A stretch of 64,000 bases of DNA from assembly GCA_903904835.1 (NCBI GenBank), contig CAIVEI010000032.1:62001-126000 (forward strand). Direction: 5' to 3'. The translations under genes and the position numbers were made by a program. The DNA comes from an uncultured Schlesneria sp. (GTDB taxonomy: Bacteria; Planctomycetota; Planctomycetia; Planctomycetales; Planctomycetaceae). Under the pieces are notes generated by a model. That model saw only the letters and a program-made list of their open reading frames with translations. It was not told where the DNA came from and did no database searches. Shown piece after piece: positions 55,631 through 64,000 of the stretch; position 1 is the first letter of the stretch, and every line of letters begins with the position of its first letter.

Positions 55631-58600
55631 ATGGTTGCGCAACTGATTAAGTGGTCTGTCAGCAATCCACTGATCGTGATACTGGCGACAATTGCGTTGG
55701 CCGGGGTAGGCGTGCACTCGTTTCAAAGTGTCAATGTTGAAGCATATCCCGACCCAGCACCTGCAATCGTCGAAATCATTGCTCAAAACCGAGGTCGATC
55801 AGCCGAGGAAATGGAACGACTGGTTACCGTGCCGCTTGAAGTCGCTTTGTCCGGGATGCCGGGACTGAAGAGTTTGCGAACCAAATCTCTTTTTGGACTC
55901 ACATACGTCAATACACAGTTTGAGTATGGTTTCCCCTATCTATCGGCGCGACAGGAAGTCATCAATCGAATCTCAATTGCCGATCTTCCTCCCGACGTAT
56001 CTCCACAGATTTCACCCCGGTCGCCGATCGGAGAGATTCTCAGGTACTCGTTAACGTGTCCTGAAGATGCAGAAGGCCACCCACTTTATTCATTGAATGA
56101 CTTGCGATCCATCCAAACGTGGACCCTCGAACGAACGTTTCGACGCATTCCGGGCATCGTTGATGTCGTCAGCATGGGCGGGACGATGAAGCGATACGAA
56201 GTCCGCCCCGATCCCAACCGGATGAAGCGTTACGGTGTCACTCTTGACCAACTTCAAAAGGCGATTGCGGCAAGCAACGATAATGTGAGCGGCGACTATC
56301 TGACACAGGGGGATATGGCTGCGGTTGTGCGTGGCATCGGATTGATCGGTCGTGGCCGTGATCCAGTGCAGCGAATTCTAGGGTTGAAAGATCCAATGAC
56401 GGCTGTCAGATATCTACGAATGGAAGACGAACGACGACTGTTGGAAATTCGCAAGATCACCCTCAAATCGACCAACAACTTGCCAATACGAGTTGATGAT
56501 ATTGTCGACGGAGGCCCCCTCCAGCCGGGTGAGTCTTCTTCGGAGGCAAAAGGAGTTGTCGTCAACCATCTTACCCGACTTGGCAAGGTCGCCCTCAGCC
56601 GACCAAACGTCGATGCCGACGGTCAACTCGTTCTCGATGAAAAGGGAAATCGGATCTGGACCGACGAAGACGAAATCGTTCAGGGACTCGTCTTGCTCCG
56701 AAAAGGAGCCGAGTCATTACCAGCCCTGGAAAAGATCAAAGCAAAGATCAACGAGTTAAATACCAGTCCCGGCGCTTTACCACCTGGCATTCAAATCAAT
56801 GTCTTCTACGATCGAACAACTCTGATTAAAACCACAACCGAGACAGTCGAAGAGAACCTTCTTGTTGGTATCTGTCTTGTCACGGTGATTCTGCTGATGT
56901 TTCTCAGCGATGTTCGCAGCGCCATTATTATCGCGATCAATCTTCCTCTTGCGCTACTATTTGCCTTTAGTGTGCTGTACTTTCGAGGACAGTCAGCCAA
57001 TCTGCTTTCGATCGGGGCAGTCGATTTCGGAATTATTATCGACTCGACCGTCATCATGGTCGAGAACATTCACCGTGTGCTCAGCAGCGGAAAATACGCA
57101 GACTTGCCTCTTTCCCAGCGAATTGTGCGTGCTTCAACTGAAATTCAGCGGGCACTGTTTTTCTCGACAATCATCATGGTCTGCGCAATGCTGCCGCTAT
57201 TCACAATGCGTGGCCCTGAAGGGCAGCTATTCCGTCCCATGGCTGAAACCTATGCCTTCGCAATTGGAGGCGCCCTCCTCCTGGCACTGACAATCGCTCC
57301 GGTCTTATGCATGTTGTTTTTCAAGAATATGAAAGAAGCGGGAGATAACTTTTTCGTTCGATACCTGAAACGCGGGTATTTACGAAATCTTGAACATTGC
57401 CTGAATCATCGCTGGATTGTCGTCGGGATTTTTGCAGCAATGATTGTGGGAACGATTGCTTCGCTTCAGTTCCTTGGCCGCGAGTTTATGCCTCCTTTAG
57501 AAGAAGGTCATATCTGGGCGCGAGCAATTTACCCGGTGGGCGTTTCTCTCGCCGAAAACGCCGAAAACTCTCGGACAGCGCGGGAAATCATGAGGCAATT
57601 TCCTGAGGTGGAACTCGTGGTGAATCAGATCGGTCGACCTGAATCCGGTACTGATCCGACGGGGTTCTACAGCTCAGAATTTTTTATTCCACTGAAGGCT
57701 CAGGAAAAATGGTCCCCAACGCTTCCCGCAACAGGCTGGCGGAAATGGTTGTTCGGGCCAATGCGTCCCAGGACGAAACCTGAATTGGTTTCCGAATTAA
57801 GTGACAAACTGAATGCCGCATTGCCTGGCGTGAATTGGAATTTTTCGCAAGTCATTCGGGACAACGTGCTCGAAGTCCTCTCTGGTGTACAAGGGGAAAA
57901 CTCGGTCAAAATTATTGGCCCGGACCTCGATCGACTGGAAGATCTCGGCAAGCAAGCCGTCGCGGCGATGGTTAACGTCCCTGGAGTAAAGGACGTCGGC
58001 TACTACAAAATCAAGGGACAATCTAACGTTGAACTCCCCATTGATCGCGAAAAGTGCTCCCTCTGGAACGTCAGCGTTGCCGATGTACATGATGTGATTC
58101 AGACGGCAATTGGTGGCAAGACAGTCTCGTCCATGATCGAAGGTGAAAAATCCTTCGATATCGTCGTACGCTGGCCCGAGTCACTTCGACGCGACCTCTC
58201 GAGTATTCTTGATATTCCCGTCGTCGTTACCGACAACGTCGTCATCGTCCCCTATCAAACAGCTTCGGGCAATGGGACTTCCCTGTCTGCGGCTGGTTCC
58301 AGCAGTGCTCAGCCACTGATTACGGGAAGCTCACGTAGCGCTGCACCACCAGAAACTTTGACCGCGCCGGTTGAACGACTTCGCGATCTGGTGACGCCGC
58401 AGGGGATGGATCCGGATGGCCCCCTTAGTCCAGACGGACAGTTTGTCAGAAGCGGAGTTTCTATCGTCTCACGCGAAGAAGGACAAAGGCTGGTTGCAAT
58501 CAAATTCAGTGTTCGCGATCGAGATCTTGCGGGGGCCGTTGGAGAAGCACAAGCAACAGTCCGCAAGCTGATTCCGACCGGATATCGGGATGAATGGAGT

Positions 58601-59149
58601 GGTGAATTCAAGAACATGGAAGAAGGCGAAGGCCGACTGTTGATGATCGTTCCAGCGTCATTACTTCTCGTATTTTTATTACTCTATATTGCGTTTCATT
58701 CACTGCTCGATGCATCTGCGGTACTGATGAACGTCGCGGCCTTGTCGCTGGGCGGGATCTGGGCCTTGTTTCTGACCGGGACGAACTTCAGCATTGCCGC
58801 AGCGGTCGGATTCACGTCGATCTTCGGCGTCGCAATTATGGATGGCTTGCTATTAATTTCGTCGTTCAATGCCCACCGTGCCCATGGGCTTCCTTTACGG
58901 GAGGCCATCATGGCGGGGGCAGAACAACGAGTTCGCCCCGTGATGATGACGGCGTTAACGGCAATCCTGGGGCTGCTTCCTGCTGCACTGTCGACACGAA
59001 TCGGCGCCCAAAGCCAAAAGCCACTGGCGATCGTCGTTGTCGGAAGCATGATCACGACGCTCTTTCTGACGCGTTACCTGATGCCTGTCCTCTACAGTTT
59101 CTACGGCAGCCGTGAACCGGTCGAAGGTGCTGGCGACATGGCACATTGA
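55631..59149 (+). CDS. CzcA/CusA-family heavy-metal RND efflux pump
   Basis: 1172 residues, about 100 longer than typical. It exports metal ions with proton exchange as a trimer in the inner membrane. The motif in helix 4, DFGIIIDSTVIMVEN, has acidic residues D465, D471 and E478, corresponding to the D402/D408/E415 relay of CzcA; family members usually read DGAV where this reads DSTV. The DFG type suggests divalent cations (Co, Zn, Cd, Ni), not Cu(I)/Ag(I). Inserts beyond the family norm are seen near 300-350 (with VDADGQLVLDEKGNRIWTDEDE) and near 885-950 (Ser/Gly/Ala/Pro-rich). Neighbours: adaptor upstream, channel and barrel divergent. Confidence 0.92.
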   Translation: MVAQLIKWSVSNPLIVILATIALAGVGVHSFQSVNVEAYPDPAPAIVEIIAQNRGRSAEEMERLVTVPLEVALSGMPGLKSLRTKSLFGLTYVNTQFEYGFPYLSARQEVINRISIADLPPDVSPQISPRSPIGEILRYSLTCPEDAEGHPLYSLNDLRSIQTWTLERTFRRIPGIVDVVSMGGTMKRYEVRPDPNRMKRYGVTLDQLQKAIAASNDNVSGDYLTQGDMAAVVRGIGLIGRGRDPVQRILGLKDPMTAVRYLRMEDERRLLEIRKITLKSTNNLPIRVDDIVDGGPLQPGESSSEAKGVVVNHLTRLGKVALSRPNVDADGQLVLDEKGNRIWTDEDEIVQGLVLLRKGAESLPALEKIKAKINELNTSPGALPPGIQINVFYDRTTLIKTTTETVEENLLVGICLVTVILLMFLSDVRSAIIIAINLPLALLFAFSVLYFRGQSANLLSIGAVDFGIIIDSTVIMVENIHRVLSSGKYADLPLSQRIVRASTEIQRALFFSTIIMVCAMLPLFTMRGPEGQLFRPMAETYAFAIGGALLLALTIAPVLCMLFFKNMKEAGDNFFVRYLKRGYLRNLEHCLNHRWIVVGIFAAMIVGTIASLQFLGREFMPPLEEGHIWARAIYPVGVSLAENAENSRTAREIMRQFPEVELVVNQIGRPESGTDPTGFYSSEFFIPLKAQEKWSPTLPATGWRKWLFGPMRPRTKPELVSELSDKLNAALPGVNWNFSQVIRDNVLEVLSGVQGENSVKIIGPDLDRLEDLGKQAVAAMVNVPGVKDVGYYKIKGQSNVELPIDREKCSLWNVSVADVHDVIQTAIGGKTVSSMIEGEKSFDIVVRWPESLRRDLSSILDIPVVVTDNVVIVPYQTASGNGTSLSAAGSSSAQPLITGSSRSAAPPETLTAPVERLRDLVTPQGMDPDGPLSPDGQFVRSGVSIVSREEGQRLVAIKFSVRDRDLAGAVGEAQATVRKLIPTGYRDEWSGEFKNMEEGEGRLLMIVPASLLLVFLLLYIAFHSLLDASAVLMNVAALSLGGIWALFLTGTNFSIAAAVGFTSIFGVAIMDGLLLISSFNAHRAHGLPLREAIMAGAEQRVRPVMMTALTAILGLLPAALSTRIGAQSQKPLAIVVVGSMITTLFLTRYLMPVLYSFYGSREPVEGAGDMAH

Positions 59150-59237
59150 TTTCGACGAGGGTGAGTGGTTGGATTTTGGGAAAACAATCAGGACGATCCG
59201 ACAATCCGAACGAGCGCATCGTCATACCGAACGAATC

Positions 59238-59279
59238 GATTGCGACTGGTCAACTGACTTCGATTAACCCGTCGCAATC
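59238..59279. terminator. Candidate terminator between convergent genes
   Basis: GATTGCGAC (59238-59246) and GTCGCAATC (59271-59279) are perfect 9 bp inverted arms with a 24-base loop, between the stops of the RND pump and the PPC protein. On plus it is followed 16 bases later by a GTTTTT run. A bidirectional terminator is possible; the loop is long. Confidence 0.35.
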
Positions 59280-59291
59280 TATCGTTAAGTT

Positions 59292-61010
59292 TCATTGTTT
59301 TTCGAGAACGGTCAACCAGATCGTTTGAAAGTTGACGCCAAGTTTTGCTGGTGTTCTTGCATAACGCTCGATTTCTTTCGGTAGAGCCGCCTTACCGACG
59401 ATCCGCACGGGGCCGGAAAATGCAGATCCCGTTGTCGACAGTGTCAACTTCACTTCAGTCGCCGTGGCACCTGTCGTTTCAGATGTCACAGTTGTTGATG
59501 CAACACCCTCGGGCAATTCTGTCGCTTGAACAGTAATTGGACCAACCGATTCCGCCGTTGTACCGCGACGCTGAACCTTCAATGTCACTTCCGCTGGTTT
59601 GTCTGGAGCCACGATGATCGCGTCGCTCGTCATAGAAAGTTCAAAATCTGGTTGCTCTGGCCTAACGGTCAGTAAATACCAATTGCGATCACCACCCTGT
59701 CGAAACCGATCGCTGACCGCTAATTGATAGTCGCCAGCTTGTGCCGCAGTGTGTGCAATGATTGCGTCACGCGTCGAACCTTTGTCATCGACCTCAGCAA
59801 GCACCTTTCCATCGGGGGACGTCAGGGTCAGCACAGGGTCAAGTGGCAAGTGAAGACTTCTCGCTTCGACCGAAATCAGTACTTGCTGACCTTTCTCCAA
59901 AGGAATCGTGTAACGATCGACCTGTCGAGGCGACTTGAGACATCCCGTCACCGAAGACAACACGGGAATCGCCAGAGCGATCTTCGGGTCTGTAATGAGA
60001 TGATTGGCGATCACCGCATGAGACGTCATGCGAATGCGTGTGGCGACTGCAAAATCTGGCGTAAATGCGAAACCGATCTTTGTATCCGATGATCGACGAA
60101 GCTCATCCTGAACTTCATATTCCTGGTAAGTCGCAATTCGTGCACCGCCGAGGGGTGCAACATCCAGCTTCATTTCGACTGGTAAATTCCACCCAATTGC
60201 CGTGACAGTTGCCGGTTCGTTGAGAGACGTCGATAAAGGAACCGAATGAGTCACATAAGGTCCGGTGGTTAGCGTTAACCGATAAATATGCTTGACACCC
60301 CCATTGAAGCGAATACTGGCGTCGGGTGCTGCAGGAAAGGCAAACAGACGAGCTACGTAGGTGCCAGGCGTCTTGGCTGTAAACGCGAGTCGCGGGTCAA
60401 GGCCAAGATCATCATGGTTTTCGGCGATCACGATTCCGGCTTGCGACACGATCTGTAAGACCGCATCCATCGGTGAACCGAGACGGGTGTTTGCATCAAC
60501 AGCAGCGACAAGTGTTTGGCCTGCCTCCAACTTGACGGCGAAACAATCGACGTCGGCCTCCTTCAAGGCACCGTTGACGATCATCTCGGCATCCGTGATG
60601 ACCTGGGCATCTCGTGGTCTGTTATTGGGTTCGACTTCATTCAGCTCTTTTAACGCGTCGATCAAAAATGGAAACGGTGACGAAGCACCCTCGGAATTAT
60701 AAAGTCGAATCCAAACCCGATCTGCGGCAAGGTCCGCGGGAATCGAAATGTCGAGTTTCCCCGACTCCGTGGACGGTGTCACATCAATACCTGGCGACCA
60801 GACTTTCACAGGCCAGGTAAAGCTTCCCGCACAAGTCACGACCACCTTCGTTCCACGTTGACCACCGGCAGGAAAGACGTTTGTCAGCGTCGGTGGCGCT
60901 GACCAGACGTTGCCGACAGGAACGATCATCGCGAAACAAAAAACGACGACCAGCGAACAGACGTTTGTTACCAATGCTGTGGTATCCTTCAAATGCTCGC
61001 CAAACCGCAA
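59292..61010 (-). CDS. Exported pre-peptidase C-terminal (PPC) domain protein
   Basis: 572 residues. A hydrophobic signal segment (VTNVCSLVVVFCFAMIVPVG) is followed by PPTLTNVFPAGGQRGTKVVVTCAGSF, an IPT-like or quinohemoprotein-associated opening, then two PPC-type beta-sandwich modules (about NEVEPNNRPRDAQVI ... DCFAVKLEAGQTLVAAVDA and GCLKSPRQVDRYTIPLEKGQQVLISVEA). It is the third gene of the planctomycete DUF1549/DUF1501/PPC cassette, 85 bases after DUF1501. The start is a TTG at 61010 with no ribosome site; a second in-frame TTG at 60974 follows AAGGA and may be the true one. Function unknown; probably periplasmic and surface-associated. Confidence 0.78.
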   Translation of the reverse strand: MRFGEHLKDTTALVTNVCSLVVVFCFAMIVPVGNVWSAPPTLTNVFPAGGQRGTKVVVTCAGSFTWPVKVWSPGIDVTPSTESGKLDISIPADLAADRVWIRLYNSEGASSPFPFLIDALKELNEVEPNNRPRDAQVITDAEMIVNGALKEADVDCFAVKLEAGQTLVAAVDANTRLGSPMDAVLQIVSQAGIVIAENHDDLGLDPRLAFTAKTPGTYVARLFAFPAAPDASIRFNGGVKHIYRLTLTTGPYVTHSVPLSTSLNEPATVTAIGWNLPVEMKLDVAPLGGARIATYQEYEVQDELRRSSDTKIGFAFTPDFAVATRIRMTSHAVIANHLITDPKIALAIPVLSSVTGCLKSPRQVDRYTIPLEKGQQVLISVEARSLHLPLDPVLTLTSPDGKVLAEVDDKGSTRDAIIAHTAAQAGDYQLAVSDRFRQGGDRNWYLLTVRPEQPDFELSMTSDAIIVAPDKPAEVTLKVQRRGTTAESVGPITVQATELPEGVASTTVTSETTGATATEVKLTLSTTGSAFSGPVRIVGKAALPKEIERYARTPAKLGVNFQTIWLTVLEKQ

Positions 61011-61095
61011 CTGCCATTTTCGTGTATCAGGCTAAATTGAAGCTAAGGGTCCCACACGACTTATTGGGCCTGTAAACTTCAATTCCCGCACTTCA

Positions 61096-62427
61096 TTACA
61101 TCAATTCCGCAATCGGACGCGGGTCACTCACCAGATGGGTTGGGCGTCCGGCAGCGGTGTACAGGATCTTGTCGGGATTGATCCCGAGTTTCGTATACAC
61201 ACTCGAAACCAGATTTTCCGGTGCATAGACCTTCTCGACTGCCGCATATCCCCGGGGATCTGTGGCTCCGATCACCTGGCCTCGCGGCGTGCCGCATCCT
61301 GCAACCAGCACCGAGATTGCACTCGACCAATGGTCTCGACCAGGTGTGGTGGAACCGGGCAGCGTGGTAATCATCGGCGTCCGACCAAATTCGCCCATGA
61401 CAATCACCAGTGTCGTCTCCAGCATACCTCTTTGATCAAGATCTTCGATCAACCTCGCGACGACGGCGTCCAGCTTCTGACCTTGCGTTCGGAATGCCGG
61501 AAAGATGTTCGAGTGATGATCCCATCCACCGTTATACAGTGTCACGAACGGCACTCCTGCTTCCACTAATCGGCGGGCAAGTAACGCCTGTTGACCGAAT
61601 GCATTCCGTCCGTAGGCATCTCGGATTTGACCCGGTTCGCGGTGCATCTCGAATGCCCGTTGAGCAGCGGCAGAGGTCATTAACGAGACTGCCTGCTGAT
61701 AATTCTCGTCGGCGCCCATCACCGGATCACCAGCCGCCTGATCATGAAAGCGAACGAACTGGTCCAGACGAGATCGCATCTTCCTGCGGTTGACGGCACG
61801 ACCATCGTCGAGATCCTTGGGGATCGTGACATCGCGAACCATGAACGATTCCTGGTTCGGATCGTCACTCACCACAAACGGAGCATGTCTCGCCCCCAGA
61901 AAATTCGGACCGCCGGAACGCGACATCTCGGGGATCGAAAAGTAAGGAGGCAGCCCGTCGCGAGCACCTCGTTCAAACGAAACCACAGATCCCATGCTGG
62001 GATGAAAACTGACGAACGCGCCGCAACTGACGGGAATCCGCGTTGGTGCCCCTGTCGTCATATAGTGATTGCCCGCTCCATGATTGTTCTGATCGTGCCT
62101 GACCGATCGAACGATCGTCAACTTGTCGCTGATTGAAGCCAGTTTTGTCATGTTCTCGGAAAAGAGGACACCGGGGATCTTGGTCTGAATCGCCTGGAAT
62201 TCCCCTCGAATTTCGGCAGGAGCGTTGGGCTTCGGATCGAACGTCTCAAAATGACTTGGGCCGCCGTCGAGCCAGATCAGAATGCAGCTTGTCTTGCGAG
62301 CGGTCAGGTCGTCCGCATGCCCTCGCGCTCGAAGAGAATCGACGAACCCACCTCCAAGCAAACTCCCCAAGCCCAGCTTTAAGCAGTCGCGTCTTTGCAA
62401 TCCGTCGCAGTTTCGATGAAACGTCAT
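61096..62427 (-). CDS. DUF1501 (sulfatase-like fold) Tat-exported protein
   Basis: 443 residues. Twin-arginine signal LQRRDCLKLGLGSLLGGGFV at ~9-28. DUF1501 blocks: CILIWLDGGPSHFETFDPKPNAP, NHGAGNHYMTTGAPT, WDHHSNIFPAF, VIVMGEFGRTP, and GRDHWSSAISVLVAGCG. The fold is alkaline-phosphatase/sulfatase-like with Asp, Glu and His in metal-binding positions, but catalytic proof is lacking. In planctomycetes it almost always accompanies a DUF1549/DUF1553 cytochrome-type protein, here 13 bases upstream. The ATG at 62427 is preferred; the frame is open to 62451 and would overlap the previous stop. Confidence 0.9.
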   Translation of the reverse strand: MTFHRNCDGLQRRDCLKLGLGSLLGGGFVDSLRARGHADDLTARKTSCILIWLDGGPSHFETFDPKPNAPAEIRGEFQAIQTKIPGVLFSENMTKLASISDKLTIVRSVRHDQNNHGAGNHYMTTGAPTRIPVSCGAFVSFHPSMGSVVSFERGARDGLPPYFSIPEMSRSGGPNFLGARHAPFVVSDDPNQESFMVRDVTIPKDLDDGRAVNRRKMRSRLDQFVRFHDQAAGDPVMGADENYQQAVSLMTSAAAQRAFEMHREPGQIRDAYGRNAFGQQALLARRLVEAGVPFVTLYNGGWDHHSNIFPAFRTQGQKLDAVVARLIEDLDQRGMLETTLVIVMGEFGRTPMITTLPGSTTPGRDHWSSAISVLVAGCGTPRGQVIGATDPRGYAAVEKVYAPENLVSSVYTKLGINPDKILYTAAGRPTHLVSDPRPIAELM

Positions 62428-62440
62428 GGCAGGGTACTCT

Positions 62441-64000
62441 TCAATCAACAAACGAAAATTCAGGAGTGTTCAGCAGTGTCCAGAACAAATCTTCAATGCC
62501 TCGGCGGCGTTGATCACCTTCGGACAGGAACTCGATCGCGATCTGCCGTTCCTCCGAGTTAGGGGATCGGTTATACGCGAGCAAATAGGCCTCGACCACA
62601 ATTTCTTGATTCGATTTATTGCCGGCTGCCAGTTTCGCGGGCCGAGCCGTGTCGAGACCTAGCTTGCGATTCAATGCCGGGGAATTCATCAGGTGAAGAA
62701 CTTGTGGCGTTGTGGATTCTACCGATCGTTCACAGGGAGGGTCCTGATTCAGGTCCGGCCGCCCGAACGTGTCGAGAAACAGCGACGACGAACGGTACGT
62801 CCATAACTGCATAGCCCGTGATCCGGGTGGCAAAGCGGCAAAGTCCTCTTCGACACCCAGCACATCGTTGACCGCGTCCAGCAAGACTTCGGCTCGCATT
62901 CGCTGCCGGTAATAGCGAGAGAAATTCTTGATGTCAGAAATGTTCCGTTCGGTCGGTGTCGAACTCAGCCCGAAAACGTGCGACGTCATGATGTGGCGGA
63001 TCAGCTTCTTGATGTCATATCCCTGCTGTCGAAATTCGAAGGCCAGGTGATCGAGCAAGGCTTCGTTCGATGCGGGATTCGTTGCGCGGATGTCATCCAC
63101 AGGATCGACTAACCCCTGTCCCATGATCTCGGCCCAGACCCGATTTGCCATCACTTTGGGAAAGTACGGATTTGACGAATCGGTCATCCATGCTGCCAGC
63201 ACTTCACGAGGATCTTCATCAGGCCCAAGCGTCAGAGGCACACCGGTTAACGTCTTCGGCAGCACCGGTAACCCGGTTCGACCGTGATTCAATTGGCCCG
63301 AGCTTTTCGAATAAATGCTCTCTTCGCCGCCGGAGATGGGTGGCGATAAACCCTGCCCCTTATGGCCGACTCGCGAGAAGAATGCTGCGAACCCAAAGAA
63401 GTCATCCTGACTCCAGACCTCAAAGGGATGATGATGGCATTTGGCACATTCCAACCGGACACCGAGAAATAATTGACTGACCGACGCACCAATCTCAATC
63501 GCTTCCGGGCGATCACGAAAAATGACGGTCGCACCGTTGTTCCAGGTACTCCCCCGTGCTGTAATCAATTCGCGGACGAACTGGTCGTAGGGCATATTCC
63601 TTCGAAACGCGTCACGCAACCATGCGTCAATGTTCCAGACTGATTTAATACCGGCTCGGTAGGGATTGGGACGCAACAAGTCTGCCCACTTATTCGCCCA
63701 GAAGTCCGCGTATTCAGGACGTTCGAGCAGTCGATCGATTAGCGTCTTCCTCTTGTCGACGGATTGGTCTGCCAGGTAAGCCTGCGTCTCATCGACACTC
63801 GGCAACCGACCAATGGATCTCAGGAACGCTCGCCGATGAAACGTTGCATCATTTGTTGGTGGGGAAGGGAGCATCCCCAGCAGTCTCAGCTTTTTCCAGA
63901 CAAGTTCGTCGATGGCATTGCTGCGAGGCAGAGTGTCATACGCAGCGTCGGGGACTGATCCTGGAAGGGGAATCGTCACAGCACAGACGGCAATATGATT
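62441..64000 (-). CDS. DUF1549/DUF1553 (PSD1-type) cytochrome-like protein, 5' end missing
   Basis: At least 519 residues; the frame is open to the right end of the window, so the N-terminus (signal peptide and probably a bacterial Ig-like and further haem region) is cut off. Visible parts: NAIDELVWKKLRLLGMLPSPPTNDATFHRRAFLRSIGRLPS (DUF1549 start), EYADFWANKWADLLR, a haem site CAKCH followed by HHPFEVWSQDDFFGFAAFF, and the DUF1553 region (NPYFPKVMANRVWAEIMGQGLVDPVDDIRATNPASNEALLDHLA ... PQVLHLMNSPAL). Function in the family is unproven; a periplasmic redox or polymer-handling role is commonly inferred. An internal GTG at 63979 could be a start but family sequence continues beyond it. Confidence 0.88.
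   Translation of the reverse strand, partial: NHIAVCAVTIPLPGSVPDAAYDTLPRSNAIDELVWKKLRLLGMLPSPPTNDATFHRRAFLRSIGRLPSVDETQAYLADQSVDKRKTLIDRLLERPEYADFWANKWADLLRPNPYRAGIKSVWNIDAWLRDAFRRNMPYDQFVRELITARGSTWNNGATVIFRDRPEAIEIGASVSQLFLGVRLECAKCHHHPFEVWSQDDFFGFAAFFSRVGHKGQGLSPPISGGEESIYSKSSGQLNHGRTGLPVLPKTLTGVPLTLGPDEDPREVLAAWMTDSSNPYFPKVMANRVWAEIMGQGLVDPVDDIRATNPASNEALLDHLAFEFRQQGYDIKKLIRHIMTSHVFGLSSTPTERNISDIKNFSRYYRQRMRAEVLLDAVNDVLGVEEDFAALPPGSRAMQLWTYRSSSLFLDTFGRPDLNQDPPCERSVESTTPQVLHLMNSPALNRKLGLDTARPAKLAAGNKSNQEIVVEAYLLAYNRSPNSEERQIAIEFLSEGDQRRRGIEDLFWTLLNTPEFSFVD

Noticed and set aside
1-64000. CRISPR array, tRNA, rRNA, prophage or insertion-sequence genes
   Set aside because: No regularly spaced repeats, cloverleaf-like sequences, rRNA segments, integrase, transposase or capsid genes were recognised by eye.

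Overview
This 64 kb window looks like chromosomal DNA from a planctomycete (Planctomycetota, probably Planctomycetaceae or a relative). The evidence is the gene content: a DUF1549/DUF1553 cytochrome-type protein, a DUF1501 protein and a pre-peptidase (PPC) protein in a row; several DUF1080 domains; WD40 repeats fused to an oxidoreductase; a redoxin/cytochrome c/copper monooxygenase fusion; many Tat- or Sec-exported proteins; and a methenyl-tetrahydromethanopterin cyclohydrolase outside any methanogen setting. I see no rRNA, tRNA, CRISPR array, phage or transposase gene. Genes lie on both strands in short transcription units.

Layout. 0-9 kb: the copper monooxygenase fusion, O-acetylhomoserine sulfhydrylase (metY), bioA, a WD40-Gfo/Idh/MocA fusion, a small membrane protein and an unrecognised exported protein. 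9-23 kb: a cell-surface glycan island with a decayed methyltransferase, an OafA-type acyltransferase, a GT39-like membrane glycosyltransferase, three GT2 glycosyltransferases, a flippase, a UDP-galactopyranose-mutase-like flavoprotein, a methyltransferase, and kdsA (KDO-8-P synthase) at its right edge. 23-36 kb: a GATase1-like protein, an orphan KdpE-type response regulator, a 1153-residue sugar dehydrogenase/dihaem/DUF1080 x2 protein, pyrE, citrate synthase, a PAS-GAF-REC signalling protein, an NHL-type propeller protein, two small genes bracketed by a hairpin repeat, and a Tat-exported TIM-barrel protein. 36-40 kb: two small orphan ORFs, a GH92 mannosidase and a DUF1801 protein. 40-47 kb: a co-directional membrane-protein run (Nramp-like carrier with an EF-hand loop, DedA, an SNF/NSS symporter with its 37-residue MetS-type partner, and a YhdT-like protein with an SSS symporter). 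47-50 kb: an ATP-grasp ligase and mch (C1 metabolism on tetrahydromethanopterin), then a sulfite-oxidase-fold molybdoenzyme. 50-59 kb: a divergent heavy-metal efflux locus (outer-membrane barrel and TolC-like lipoprotein on minus; adaptor and CzcA-like RND pump on plus). 59-64 kb: the planctomycete PPC / DUF1501 / DUF1549-DUF1553 cassette, running off the right end.

The most unusual items are: a ~173 bp non-coding element with ~33 bp terminal inverted repeats in two diverged copies (about 24.1 and 37.3 kb); a second ~125 bp hairpin repeat in two direct copies bracketing two small genes (34.0 and 35.0 kb); an EF-hand-like calcium loop inside an Nramp-like transporter; several multi-domain fusions; and two genes under 60 codons (7492-7668 and 44830-44943). 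All calls are from reading the sequence; no database search was run. Start codons were chosen by ribosome-binding-site and family fit and remain uncertain where noted.
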